In this document: piece by piece, positions 53,530 to 62,893 of the stretch
Numbering within the stretch: the first letter of the stretch is position 1
How the letters are laid out: every line of letters begins with the position of its first letter
Source of the DNA: JAAYCB01 sp012744395
Lineage (GTDB): Bacteria; Planctomycetota; Planctomycetia; Pirellulales; Thermoguttaceae
Assembly (NCBI GenBank): GCA_028703175.1
Contig: JAQVNJ010000011.1
Span: forward strand, 20,691 to 84,690
Length of the DNA stretch: 64,000 nucleotides
Reading direction: 5' to 3'
The notes under the pieces: generated by a model
What the model saw: the letters and a program-made list of their open reading frames with translations, nothing else
What the model was told of the DNA's origin: nothing
Databases searched by the model: none
Made by a program: the position numbers and the translations under genes

Positions 53530-55179
53530 TCAGGCGCTCTCGTTCCGGTCGCAATAGGAGCTCATCACCCGAATCCGGTGAACCAGGTGGCCGACGCCCC
53601 AGGCGATGCCGAGAAGCATCACCACAAAAATCACGTGGCGGTCGAAGGCCGTGTCAAACTGGGGGAGCTGCGCCTTCCGCCCAATGTAGAAATGGGCGAC
53701 ATGGATGCCGTAAGAGACCAGCGAAACCAGTGCCATGAACCAGACGAACCGCACCCGCAGCCAGAGCCCGGAGGCCACGATCAACAGCGGGTAGCAGACG
53801 ACCAGCGGGCTTGCCACGCCGTCGGCGATCAGCAGCAGGGCAAACAGGAGCACGGCGTCGAGGCTGCCCCAGAGGAATCGGGCGGGAAGCGACCACCTGT
53901 CGCTGTTGCGCCTGATCGACTGCTGGAAGACAACGGCGGTCAGCGTCCAGACGCCCATCAACGCCATCACCTTCCAGTGGAACGCCGCAAACTCCGGGGC
54001 ACCGGCGGCGGCGAAGTAATTGCTCCACTCAACGCAGAAGAAGACGCCCAAGACGCCCAGCCGCGCGGCCAGCGCCGGCTCGCGCCGCCCCCACCGCTTG
54101 AGGCGATCGAAGACGCTTGGCGGGCGGACATCGAGGGGGGCGCCCTTGAGAAACCGGTCGAGCTCTTCGGCCAGGGCGGCGGCCGACCGATAGCGGTCGC
54201 CGGGGGCCCGCGCCAGGCACTTCAAGCACACCAGCTCCAACTCCCGCGGCACCCTGCGGTTCACCGTGCGGGGCAAGGGCGGCTCGGCCGACAAGACTTT
54301 CATCACGGTGTCCAAGGGCGTCTCTTCGCGGAACGGCGGCCGGCCGGTGAGCAGCTCATAGAGGATCGCCCCCAGGCTGTAGACGTCGCTCGCCGGGCCC
54401 ACCTGGCCGCTGTCGCCCGTTGCCTGCTCCGGCGCCATGTAGCTCGGCGTGCCCACGATCACCCCCGTGGCGGTCGACTGGCTGCCGGTCCGGAACACCT
54501 TGGCCAGCCCGAAGTCGGTCACGTGCGGCTCGCGATCCCGGTCGATGAGGATGTTCGACGGCTTGAGGTCGCGATGCACGATGCCTTGCCGGTGGAGATG
54601 GTCGACGGCTCGGGCAACGCGCTGCACGAGCCGCGCCGCCTCGGTAAAGCTGATTTCGACCTGGGCCGCGTGCGCCGAGAGACTGGCGCCCTCGATGTAC
54701 TCCATGGCAAAGTAGTGCTGCTCGTCGAATCGGCCCACCTCGTGGATGCGGATCACGCCGGGATGCTCCACCCGGGCGGCCGCGCGGGCCTCTTCGTGGA
54801 AGCGGCGAACGTGCTCTTCGGAGGCCAGGTTGCTGTCGAGGATCATCTTCACCGCGACGATCCGATCCAGGTCCTTCTGCCGCGCCTTGTAGACGACCCC
54901 CATGCCTCCGCGGCCGAGTTCCTGGAGGAGCTCGTAGTTGCCGAACTCGCGGGGCAGGCCGGCAACGGTCGCGCCGCAACCCTCGCCGCCGAACGGTTCG
55001 TCAAGACCATCCGACGCGATGCCCTCCAGAACTTCCAGGCAGCGCAGCGCCGAACGCAGCCCCGGATGCGCCGCGAGAACCTGTTCGCGCTGGGGACTGC
55101 CTCCCGCCTGCAACCGCTCGAGATATTCCTCCAAGGCGGCCAGTTCGCCCGCCTCTTCAGGCGCATCGGCCATCGTCAT
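53530..55179 (-). CDS. Membrane-bound Ser/Thr protein kinase
   Basis: A 549-residue Hanks-type kinase. The N-terminal 80 residues are a helical adaptor. The kinase domain (about 82-350) has GRGGMG (89-94), the ATP lysine K111 (VAVKMI), HRDLKPSN (202-209), DFG (222-224) and TPSYMAPEQ. The C-terminal 200 residues contain about six hydrophobic helices (from LGVLGVFFCVEW to LLGIAWGVGHLVH), so it sits in the membrane with the kinase domain in the cytoplasm. Start at ATG 55177-55179, or the ATG two codons later. It is divergent from the glucuronoyl-esterase-like gene. Planctomycetes often pair such kinases with ECF sigma factors. Confidence 0.9.
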   Translation of the reverse strand: MTMADAPEEAGELAALEEYLERLQAGGSPQREQVLAAHPGLRSALRCLEVLEGIASDGLDEPFGGEGCGATVAGLPREFGNYELLQELGRGGMGVVYKARQKDLDRIVAVKMILDSNLASEEHVRRFHEEARAAARVEHPGVIRIHEVGRFDEQHYFAMEYIEGASLSAHAAQVEISFTEAARLVQRVARAVDHLHRQGIVHRDLKPSNILIDRDREPHVTDFGLAKVFRTGSQSTATGVIVGTPSYMAPEQATGDSGQVGPASDVYSLGAILYELLTGRPPFREETPLDTVMKVLSAEPPLPRTVNRRVPRELELVCLKCLARAPGDRYRSAAALAEELDRFLKGAPLDVRPPSVFDRLKRWGRREPALAARLGVLGVFFCVEWSNYFAAAGAPEFAAFHWKVMALMGVWTLTAVVFQQSIRRNSDRWSLPARFLWGSLDAVLLFALLLIADGVASPLVVCYPLLIVASGLWLRVRFVWFMALVSLVSYGIHVAHFYIGRKAQLPQFDTAFDRHVIFVVMLLGIAWGVGHLVHRIRVMSSYCDRNESA

Positions 55180-55402
55180 CCTGTCTCGCTTGCCCGTTTG
55201 TGGTGCCCTCCGCAGCCGCACGGATGCCAGTCGAAATTCTACCCGAAATCGCGTATGCCAGTCAGGCACCGACCCTTCCGGCTTGCGCGCGATCCCTCCG
55301 GGGGCCGCGGGCCGCGTCCTGGAAGGGCAAGCTGGCGGCACACGTGCGCGTGCGTTAGGATGGCAGGGCAAGTCATCGCTTTGCGACGGTAAGGAGGATT
55401 CG

Positions 55403-57628
55403 ATGAAACGTTCGCTGCTGATCGCCGCGGCTTCGCTCTTGGGGTTCCTGTCTTCCGGCGGCCTGGCCGCCGGCGCTGACTCCGGTCGCATGCTGGCCGC
55501 GCCCACGCCGATGTTCACCGAGTGGCAGGCGCGTTTCGGCGCTGCTCCGCCCGACTTCGACGCGTTGCGGACCTGCGCCGGTCTGCCGCCCCTGCTGGAG
55601 TTCTATGACGGCCGCCCCGTGCAAACGGCCGACCAGTGGCAGCAGCGGAGAGCCGAGCTGCGGCGGTTGCTCTGCGAGTACTTCCTGGGCTCACCCCCCC
55701 AGGCAATCCCCCAGCGGAAGCAGGCCAAGGTCCTCGCCGAGAACCGCGAGGGGGCGTCGATCTCGCGGCTCGTCGAGCTGGTGTTCGATACCACGCCCGA
55801 GGTCTCGATCACGATCGAGGTCCTCGCGCCCGAGGGCCGCGGGCCGTTTCCCGTGGTCTTCACGCAGACCAATCACCGCCGCTGGGGATTGCTGGCGCTT
55901 GCCCGGGGCTACCTGGTCTGCGTCTATCCGGGCGCGGACATCGACGACCAATCGGACAAGTTCCTGCCGGTTTACCCCGAGTGCGATTGGGCCCGCCTGC
56001 TCCGCCGCGCGTGGACCGGCAGTCGCGCGCTGGATTACGTGCTGACCCTGCCCGAGGCCGACGGGCGGCACGTGGCGATCATGGGCCACTCGCGGAACGG
56101 CAAGCAGTCGCTGATCGCGGCGGCCATGGACGAGCGGTTCACCGCAGTGATCTCCAGCAGTTCGGGCGTCGGCGGGGCCGTTCCCTACCGCTTCGGCAGC
56201 GAGCGGGCGTTCGACGAGAGCGTCGAATTCATGACCCGCAACCGCACCACCGGCTCCTGGTTCAGCCAACGCCTGCGGTGGTTCACCGGCCGGGAGAACA
56301 AGCTGCCGACGGACAACCACGCGCTGGTGGGCCTGATCGCGCCGCGGCATTGCCTGATCTCCACGGCCTACAACGACGGCTGCGACCAGACCTTCTCCGC
56401 CGAGCAGTCCTACCTGGCGGCGCGCGAGGCGTATCGGTTCGCGGGCCATCCCGAAGCGCTGCGGATCGCCTGGCGGCCCGGCGGGCACGAGACCTGCGCC
56501 GAGGTGATCGAGGGCTATCTCGACTGGTGCGATTTTGCCTTTGGCCGGTCGCCTTCGGGTCCGCCCGAAGTGCTGATCCACCAGTTCGACTGGGAGGCCT
56601 GGAGCCGCCGGTCGCAGCCCGCCCCGCCCGCCGGCGACGCCGACGTGCGTCAGCGGATCGCCTGGGGGCTGGGCGAGGAGCCGCCGCGGCAGGCCACGCC
56701 CGGCGGCACGTACGGCAGCTCGGCGGCCCACCTGGCGCAGATGCTCGACCGGGGGCAGGAGGATGGCGTCGTGGGTCGGGTCGCCGTCAACTTCGGCGAC
56801 TACGTGGCCGGCGACCTGTATTACCCCAAGGGCGCCAAGGCGCCGCTGCCGGTGGTCATCTGGCTGCACCCCTACAGTTACAACCTGGGTTACAACGGCG
56901 CGTACATGGTGGGGCCGCGGATCCAGCAATTCCTGCCGCGCAACGGCGTCGCCGTGCTGACCTTCGACCAGGTCGGCTTCGGCTCGCGGCTCCTGGAGGG
57001 CGCCCGCTTCTATCAGCGCTATCCGCGCTGGTCGCGGCTCGGCAAGATGGTCCGCGACGTCCGCGCGGCCGTGGACCTGTTGACCCTGGCCGGCCAGCCC
57101 GACGCCGACCGGCCGCCGGAGGATCGGCTCAAAAACCTCCCGCCGATCGACGCCCAGCGGATTTGCCTGGTGGGCTATTCGCTGGGCGGCACGGTGGCCC
57201 TGCACGCGGCGGCCCTCGATTCGCGGATCGCCGGCGTCGCCTGTTTCGCCGGCTTCACTCCAATGCGGAGCGACACGGACGCCAAGCCCACCGGCGGCCT
57301 GCGGCGATTCTGGCAATGGCACGCCCTGCAACCGCAACTGGGCCTGTTCCACGGCCGCGAGTCGGAACTGCCTTACGATTTCGACGACTTGTTCCGCCTG
57401 GTCGCCCCGCGTCCGTGCCTGGTCGTCGCGCCCGAGCATGATCGCGACGCCGACCCGGCCGACGTCGCTCGCTGCATCGAATCGGTTCGGTCCGCCTGGG
57501 CCGATCGCGGCGCGGCGGGCAACCTCGCCTACCGAGCCCCGGACGATTACAGCCGCTTCCAGGCCGACCAGCAGGAAGAGTTTTTGAAGTGGTTCGAGGC
57601 GACCTGGCCCACCAAGGCAAGGGACTGA
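55403..57628 (+). CDS. Secreted double-domain glucuronoyl-esterase-like hydrolase
   Basis: A 741-residue protein with a signal peptide (about 1-24). The first alpha/beta-hydrolase domain has the GHSRNGKQSL elbow (S230), which matches the G-x-S-R-x-G-K motif of CE15 glucuronoyl esterases. The second domain has a G-Y-S-L-G-G elbow near residue 595, a separate and apparently complete serine hydrolase. Both keep the nucleophile, unlike the tandem protein at 33.3 kb. Such enzymes remove ester bonds from xylan-lignin links. AAGGAGGA at 55390-55397 supports ATG 55403. Confidence 0.82.
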   Translation: MKRSLLIAAASLLGFLSSGGLAAGADSGRMLAAPTPMFTEWQARFGAAPPDFDALRTCAGLPPLLEFYDGRPVQTADQWQQRRAELRRLLCEYFLGSPPQAIPQRKQAKVLAENREGASISRLVELVFDTTPEVSITIEVLAPEGRGPFPVVFTQTNHRRWGLLALARGYLVCVYPGADIDDQSDKFLPVYPECDWARLLRRAWTGSRALDYVLTLPEADGRHVAIMGHSRNGKQSLIAAAMDERFTAVISSSSGVGGAVPYRFGSERAFDESVEFMTRNRTTGSWFSQRLRWFTGRENKLPTDNHALVGLIAPRHCLISTAYNDGCDQTFSAEQSYLAAREAYRFAGHPEALRIAWRPGGHETCAEVIEGYLDWCDFAFGRSPSGPPEVLIHQFDWEAWSRRSQPAPPAGDADVRQRIAWGLGEEPPRQATPGGTYGSSAAHLAQMLDRGQEDGVVGRVAVNFGDYVAGDLYYPKGAKAPLPVVIWLHPYSYNLGYNGAYMVGPRIQQFLPRNGVAVLTFDQVGFGSRLLEGARFYQRYPRWSRLGKMVRDVRAAVDLLTLAGQPDADRPPEDRLKNLPPIDAQRICLVGYSLGGTVALHAAALDSRIAGVACFAGFTPMRSDTDAKPTGGLRRFWQWHALQPQLGLFHGRESELPYDFDDLFRLVAPRPCLVVAPEHDRDADPADVARCIESVRSAWADRGAAGNLAYRAPDDYSRFQADQQEEFLKWFEATWPTKARD

Positions 57629-57644
57629 CCGGCGGCTGATTCGG

Positions 57645-58280
57645 CTACTCGCCAGTCCCCGGCCGCTCCGCGCCCTGCTCGCCGAGCATCTCCTGCAAGC
57701 GGCGGATCGCCCGCATCCAGAGCATCTGCACGGCCGGCCGCGAGCGGCCCATCCGCTCGGCGACCTCGGCGAACGGCAGCCGCTCGAGATTCCGCAGCAC
57801 GATCACCTCCTGGTAGTCGGGCGCCAGTTCGGCCAGCGCGGCGGTGACCCGCAACTGCTCGTCGATCAGGGCGAGTTGCTGGCTGGGCGTGCGGTCGGGG
57901 GCGGCCGGCTCCGGCGCGCCGGCGGCCGGTCCCGAAGCGCCCGGATCGCGAAACGGCACCTCGCGACGGACCTGGCGCTTGGCCGTCCCCCGGTAGCGCC
58001 GGATGAAGTCCGACAGATTGTGGGCGAGAATCTTCCGCAGCCAGGCGAGCCACTCCTGCTCCGACGCGCCGTCGAACCGATCGAAATCGCGATGCGCTTC
58101 GAGCAGGGTCTGCTGAACCAGGTCGGAGGCGTCGACCTTGACTCGCAGCCAGCTCTCGACCTGCGCCCGGGCCGCGAACCCCAGGTAACTGCGGCAGAGC
58201 TCGAACAGCCGATCGCGGCACTCGGCGTCGCCCTGCCGGGCGCGGCGAATCAGGTTGCTGACCATCGGCGGTTCGGCCAT
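57645..58280 (-). CDS. ECF-type sigma factor
   Basis: A 211-residue protein with sigma region 2 (DASDLVQQTLLEAHRDFDRFDG, EWLAWLRKILAHNLSDFIRR) and region 4 (ELAPDYQEVIVLRNLERLPF, AEVAERMGRSRPAVQMLWMR). The linker is rich in Pro and Ala. No anti-sigma gene is adjacent. The stop is 16 bases from the convergent end of the glucuronoyl-esterase-like gene. ATG at 58278-58280. Confidence 0.88.
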   Translation of the reverse strand: MAEPPMVSNLIRRARQGDAECRDRLFELCRSYLGFAARAQVESWLRVKVDASDLVQQTLLEAHRDFDRFDGASEQEWLAWLRKILAHNLSDFIRRYRGTAKRQVRREVPFRDPGASGPAAGAPEPAAPDRTPSQQLALIDEQLRVTAALAELAPDYQEVIVLRNLERLPFAEVAERMGRSRPAVQMLWMRAIRRLQEMLGEQGAERPGTGE

Positions 58281-58466
58281 TCTCTGGAGGCTCCCCTACA
58301 TTCCGAGTCGTCGTTGGCGGGGACGATCCCCCCAATCGCTCCCGATCGGAATCACGATCCAACAACAACCGCGCCATGCCCCCGAACAACGCCGCAGCGC
58401 CCGCCGCACGCTCTGCCGATCTCGTTTCCAGTCTAATTCTGGCCGCCGCGCCGGGCAAGCCTGCCG

Positions 58467-59498
58467 CTACCTCTCCTCGACGATCTCGAACCCCAACTGC
58501 TCGATCATCCGGTAATCGGCCGGGGGCGGCTGGTTCTTGGTCGTCAGGTAGTCGCCGACGAACATCGAATCGGCGGCGAACAGGCCCAGCGGCTGCAAAC
58601 ACCCGAGGTGCACGTCGCGTCCGGCCGCCATCCGCAGCACGCCCTTGGGGTTGGCCAGGCGAAACAGGGCCAGCACCTTGAGGCAGTATCGCGGATCGAG
58701 CGACCGCGGTCGATCCGCCGCGGCCAGCGGCGTCCCCTCGATGGGAAGCCAGAAGTTGATCGGGAGGGCCTCGACCTCCAGTTCCCCCAGCCGCAGGGCC
58801 AAGTCGACCACGTCCTCGTCGGACTCGCCCATGCCGATGATTCCGCCCGAGCAGATCTCCATCCCCGCGGCGCGAACCGCCCGCAGCGTGTCCAGCCGGT
58901 CCTCGTACGTGTGCGTCGTGCAAATCCTGGGGTAGTAGCGCTGGCTTGTGTTCAAATTGTGGTTCACGCGGCCGACGCCGGCCGCCTTCAAGCGCCGCGC
59001 CTGTTCCAGCGTCAGCAAACCCGGCGAAACGCAGATCGAGAGCCGCCACTGGGCCTTGATGCGGCGGACGGTCGCTTCAAGCCGGGCGAGTTCCGCTTCG
59101 ATCGGCCCGCGCCCCGAGGCCACAATGCAATACGTTCCCGCGCTGCGCTCGGCGGCAGCCCGGGCGCCGGCCAGAATCTCCTCCTCCTCCAGCATCGCGT
59201 ACTTTTGAATCTCGGCCGTCGACCGCCGCGACTGGCTGCAATACCCGCAGTCCTCGCCGCAGCGGCCGCTCTTGGCGTTAATCAGAAAGTTCAAATGAAC
59301 GCGGTTGCCGTGGACGGCGCGCCGCACGCGGTAGACCGCGCCGAGGAGGTCGAGAATCTCGGCGTCGTCGGACCTGAGCACCGCCAGCCCCTCCTCGACC
59401 GCCAGCCGCCGGCCAGCCAGCGCTTGCTCGGCCAGCGTCTGCCAGCGATTCAACTGCCCGCCGTCCGCTTCCCGGTCTTGGCTGCCACTTGGTACCAT
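58467..59498 (-). CDS. bioB: Biotin synthase
   Basis: A 343-residue radical SAM enzyme that inserts sulfur into dethiobiotin. The iron-sulfur CxxxCxxC motif is at C80, C84 and C87 (SGRCGEDCGYCSQS). CIVASGRGP, CVSPGLLTLEQ, VNHNLNTSQRYYP and FWLPIEGTPL are conserved family blocks, and MAAGRDVHLG is near the end. Start ATG at 59496-59498; a GTG at 59507 is in frame but less likely. No other biotin gene is adjacent. Confidence 0.93.
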   Translation of the reverse strand: MVPSGSQDREADGGQLNRWQTLAEQALAGRRLAVEEGLAVLRSDDAEILDLLGAVYRVRRAVHGNRVHLNFLINAKSGRCGEDCGYCSQSRRSTAEIQKYAMLEEEEILAGARAAAERSAGTYCIVASGRGPIEAELARLEATVRRIKAQWRLSICVSPGLLTLEQARRLKAAGVGRVNHNLNTSQRYYPRICTTHTYEDRLDTLRAVRAAGMEICSGGIIGMGESDEDVVDLALRLGELEVEALPINFWLPIEGTPLAAADRPRSLDPRYCLKVLALFRLANPKGVLRMAAGRDVHLGCLQPLGLFAADSMFVGDYLTTKNQPPPADYRMIEQLGFEIVEER

Positions 59499-59555
59499 CA
59501 CCTGCACTCCCTCACGAACAAATCAGGGACTCTCAGCACAATTGTCGGATAATCA

Positions 59556-59666
59556 CGAAAGGGCGAAAAGGCGAAATCGCGAAATTGGAGAGGATCGAGA
59601 GGGGCCATCGACCAAACGCACTCACTTCGGCTACTTGTCTATTTTTCGCGTTTTCGCGTTTTCGCG
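59556..59666. repeat. Two 8-base tandem-repeat arrays in opposite orientation
   Basis: 59556-59587 has four units of CGAAANNN type (CGAAAGGG, CGAAAAGG, CGAAATCG, CGAAATTG). 59643-59666 has three perfect TTTTCGCG units, the complement of CGCGAAAA. They lie between bioB and the amidase gene. Confidence 0.85.
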
Positions 59667-59758
59667 ATCCGTTTTCCGATGCTCGGCGGAGACTGTGGTT
59701 GCCGGTTCCCGCCGCGGGGGATATATTCGGTGCGTTCTCAACGCGCCCGCCCAAGGCG

Positions 59759-61141
59759 ATGTGTCTCATGCTGTTCCCGACTTCTCTCGCCGAAGCCGCC
59801 GAGGCGATCCGCCTTGGCCGCCGTCGCCCAACGGAATTGCTCGACTCCTGCCTGGCGCGGATTCGCCGCCACGACGGCGCGATCCGCGCCTGGGTGCTGG
59901 TCGACGAGGAGGCGGCGCGCCGCGAGGCGGAGCGGATGGATGTGGAGGCGGCCGCGGGCCGGTTCCGCGGGCCGCTGCACGGCATCCCGCTGGGAATCAA
60001 GGACATCATCGACGTGGCCGGGTTGCCCACCGAGGCCGGCTCGCCGCTCCGCAAGGGGCACAGGGCCGCGTGCGATGCAGTGGCGGTGGCTGCTCTCCGC
60101 AAGGCCGGCGCGATCCTCGTCGGCAAGACCGTGACCGTCGAGTTCGCCTGTTTCGACCCCTCGCCGACCCGCAACCCGTGGGACCCGGCGCTGCGGCGTT
60201 CGCCCGGCGGATCGAGCAGCGGATCGGCCGCGGCCCTGGCGATGGAGATGTGCCTGGGCGCTTTGGGAACGCAGACGGGCGGTTCGCTGGTCCGCCCGGC
60301 CAGCTATTGCGGCATCGCCGCCTGCAAGCCGACCTACGGCCGCGTCGATCGCACGGGCGTCGTGCCGGTCAGTTACCAGTTCGACCACGTCGGTCCGATG
60401 GCCCGCAAGGTCGGCGACCTGGCGATCCTGCTCGCTGTGCTGCCGGCGGCGGAAGACTTCGGCCCTCCGCGCCCTGCCGCCCTGCCGCCAGGTGCGGACC
60501 CGCCAGTCCGGCCGCGGCTTGGCCTGGTCGCCGATTTCTTCCTCAGCGGCGCGGATCGGGCGGTGCGGACCGTGGTCGAGCGAGCGGTCAACCAGCTGGC
60601 CGGCGAGGCGGACGTGGTCCAGGTCAAGCCGACCGCCGATTTCGAGGCGATCCAGGAAGTCCACACGATCGTGATGGCCGTCGAGGCGGCCGCCTACCAC
60701 CGCGGCCAGTTCGCGGCCCATCGCCAATCGTACGGCCCGCTGATCGCCGAACTGCTGGCCGCGGGGCTGGCCGTCTCTGGAGTCGAGCTGGCCGACAACC
60801 TGGCGCGATTGCGGGACTTTCGGCGGCGCCTGCCGCGGATGCTGGAAGGCTGCGACGCGCTGGTCATGCCGGCGACCGACACGACCGCGCCCGAGACGAT
60901 GGCGACCACCGGCCCGAAGCGGTTCCAGGCGCCCTGGAGTTGTGCGGGGCTGCCGGTCGTGTCGCTGCCCTGCGGCCTGGCTGAAGACGGCATGCCGGTG
61001 GCCCTGCAACTGGTCGGCAGGCACCACGACGACGAGCGGCTGCTGAGAATCGCCGCATGGTGCGAGGAGCGGCTGGCGTTTGCGGCGCGGCCGGCGCTGC
61101 TCGGCGAGCCGCCTGGTAGCGGTGCGGGCGGGGGTCGGTGA
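59759..61141 (+). CDS. Amidase (amidase signature family)
   Basis: A 460-residue amidase. The Ser-cisSer-Lys triad is K81 (LGIKDIIDVAG), cis-Ser154 (GGSSSGSAA) and nucleophile Ser176 (GTQTGGSLVRPASYCG). No GatB or GatC gene is nearby, so a stand-alone amidase role is more likely than glutamyl-tRNA amidotransferase; the substrate is not clear. ATG at 59759, with an alternative ATG at 59768. No signal peptide. Confidence 0.87.
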   Translation: MCLMLFPTSLAEAAEAIRLGRRRPTELLDSCLARIRRHDGAIRAWVLVDEEAARREAERMDVEAAAGRFRGPLHGIPLGIKDIIDVAGLPTEAGSPLRKGHRAACDAVAVAALRKAGAILVGKTVTVEFACFDPSPTRNPWDPALRRSPGGSSSGSAAALAMEMCLGALGTQTGGSLVRPASYCGIAACKPTYGRVDRTGVVPVSYQFDHVGPMARKVGDLAILLAVLPAAEDFGPPRPAALPPGADPPVRPRLGLVADFFLSGADRAVRTVVERAVNQLAGEADVVQVKPTADFEAIQEVHTIVMAVEAAAYHRGQFAAHRQSYGPLIAELLAAGLAVSGVELADNLARLRDFRRRLPRMLEGCDALVMPATDTTAPETMATTGPKRFQAPWSCAGLPVVSLPCGLAEDGMPVALQLVGRHHDDERLLRIAAWCEERLAFAARPALLGEPPGSGAGGGR

Positions 61142-61209
61142 GGGCCGCCGGCACGGCCGGGCGCGCCTGCCAAGAACGCCAGGGTCTCTATCGGTCGGCC
61201 GCACTCCGG

Positions 61210-62100
61210 TCAGCGGGCGCGGGGAACCGGATCGATGAACCCCTGCGCGTCGAGCCAGAACAGCAGATCGTCCAGCCAGGGATGCTCGACGCCGATCAAT
61301 CCCGTGCCGTGGTCGCCATGCTGGTAGATGTGAAGCTCGTGCGGCACGCCGTGCTCGCGGAGCGCGGCGGCAAACAGCAGGCTGTGATCGACGGCCACCC
61401 CCTTGTCCTCGCTCGTGTGCCAGACGAAACACGGCGGCAGGCCGGAGCGGACCTGGAGCTCGCTGGATGTCTTGCGGGCAAGCGGATCGCCGGGCGATGT
61501 GCCAATCAGGTTCTGGCGCGATGCGGCGTGCGGCTTGGTGACCATGCTGATCACCGGGTAGCAGAGGATCGCCAGGTCGGGCCGCGGACTGACGCTTGTG
61601 GCGTTGTCGGCGGGCGCGATCTGGCCGTCTTCCGGCCGGGTGATCAACGTCGCGACCAGGTGCCCGCCGGCCGAGAACCCCATCACGCCGATCCGGTCCG
61701 CCGCGATCTTCCACTGCTCGGCGTTTGTTCGCACGTGGCGGATCGCCTGCACGGCATCCTGCAACTGCGCCGGATACCGATAGCCGGCGGTACCCAGCCG
61801 ATAGCGGAGCAGGAAGACGGTGATGCCATGCTCGTTGAGCCAGCGGGCAAACGGCTCGCCCTGGGGCTCGAAGATGCCGCTATAGCAGCCTCCGGGAATC
61901 AGCACGATCGCCGCGCGATTCGGCCTGGCGGGCAGATACGGCGTGATCGTGGGGATGTCCTTGGCCTGCGTGCCGATCGCACCCGGAGCGCCCTGCGGCC
62001 AGAGAGCGATCGGCGGCTCGGCCGCCGAGAGCGGAGCCGGCACGGGGAGCAGGAGGTGGATGGCAAGGGCCAGGAGAGTCCGTCGGATCGTCGTGTTCAT
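61210..62100 (-). CDS. Secreted alpha/beta hydrolase (BD-FAE-like esterase)
   Basis: A 296-residue secreted esterase (signal peptide about 1-27). VLIPGGCYSGIFEPQG is the oxyanion-hole block; the nucleophile is S143 in VMGFSAGGHLVA; the acid region HTSEDKGV and the histidine in QHGDHGTGL follow. The family includes xylan esterases and feruloyl esterases. ATG at 62098-62100. It faces the amidase gene tail-to-tail. Confidence 0.87.
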   Translation of the reverse strand: MNTTIRRTLLALAIHLLLPVPAPLSAAEPPIALWPQGAPGAIGTQAKDIPTITPYLPARPNRAAIVLIPGGCYSGIFEPQGEPFARWLNEHGITVFLLRYRLGTAGYRYPAQLQDAVQAIRHVRTNAEQWKIAADRIGVMGFSAGGHLVATLITRPEDGQIAPADNATSVSPRPDLAILCYPVISMVTKPHAASRQNLIGTSPGDPLARKTSSELQVRSGLPPCFVWHTSEDKGVAVDHSLLFAAALREHGVPHELHIYQHGDHGTGLIGVEHPWLDDLLFWLDAQGFIDPVPRAR

Positions 62101-62217
62101 CGGGTTGTCTCTGTTTGCGGGGCGGGGGGCCGGCGGCGCGCCGCCTGATCGTCGCCTGATGCATCGACCCCGATTGTAGTGGCGCCGATCACGATTTGAA
62201 AACTCCTGCGCTTTTGA

Positions 62218-62263
62218 GATACCGTGCCCAGGGCGTTGCCCTTACGCTGGTTTGTTGCGGCAC
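62218..62263. repeat. Dispersed repeat module C, copy 1
   Basis: GATACCGTGCCCAGGGCGTT followed by a CCTTACGCTGG block and TTGTTGCGGC. It resembles copy 2 at 62768, and a weaker match lies near 13577-13596. Confidence 0.82.
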
Positions 62264-62472
62264 AAAAAAATGCCAGCGCCGGCCCACCATGAGCCTTTCG
62301 GAGCGCGGCGCTTACGATGGCGCTTGGTGGGGCGGCGCTCGCGTTCCGGCCATGAAACGTGTTCGGTCCACGTAAATCGGCGAGGCCCCGCCAACCGACC
62401 AAGGTTGGTCCGCTCTGCACCACCCTACGGCCCGGCGTGCGCGCCTTCGGGGCCAGAGTGCTAGCACGAAGG

Positions 62473-62530
62473 TTCACAGATTCTCGTATTGGCCTTTTTC
62501 AAACCCAACCAACGCGCGCAAAAGCGGACG
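62473..62530. repeat. Dispersed repeat module B, copy 2
   Basis: TTCACAGATTCTCGTATTGG and CTTTTTCAAACCCAACC then AACGCGCGCAAAAGCGGACG match the copy at 23721-23777 with few changes, although 39 kb apart. Confidence 0.85.
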
Positions 62531-62767
62531 TGCATCCCGGGCGCCGGCCCGCCTGGACGTTCCGCTCGGCGTCGGCTACAAAGGGTGTCTGGCTGGAGGT
62601 CAACGATGCCGCCCGGGTGGGCTCGGAACGGCGGATCGATCCGACCCGTGCGGCGGCATGCAGCGCGTCTCGAAAAACGGGAAGCGCGCGGCGATCGGGC
62701 CGAGCGATCGCGGACTTGGGGGTGCGGCGTTGTTGTACCGCCCTTTCAGGGCTGCCGGTGTGTGATC

Positions 62768-62835
62768 GATACGGTACCCAGGGCGTTGTCCTCACGCTGA
62801 TATGTTGCGGCCCCTGCGGGGCCAGAGGTTCGAAG
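62768..62835. repeat. Dispersed repeat module C, copy 2
   Basis: GATACGGTACCCAGGGCGTT with CCTCACGCTG and TGTTGCGGC, then a CCTGCGGGGCCAGAG block. It lies just upstream of the alcohol dehydrogenase gene. Confidence 0.82.
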
Positions 62836-62893
62836 CGCGGTTTCCGATGCACGTAGTCTGATTGGCTGAGCAGAAAGAACCTGGAGAGGTAGG

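Larger units (their letters stand above)
62101..62893. other. Repeat-rich intergenic region
   Basis: About 790 bases between the esterase and the alcohol dehydrogenase genes. It holds module C (62218-62263), module B (62473-62530) and a second module C (62768-62835), plus a CCCTTTCAGGGC block near 62743. Overlapping open frames here have low-complexity, repeat-derived products and are not called. Confidence 0.6.

Noticed and set aside
62499..62852. Possible small gene of 117 codons in the 62 kb repeat region
   Set aside because: Product is made of dispersed repeat sequence read in a chance frame.
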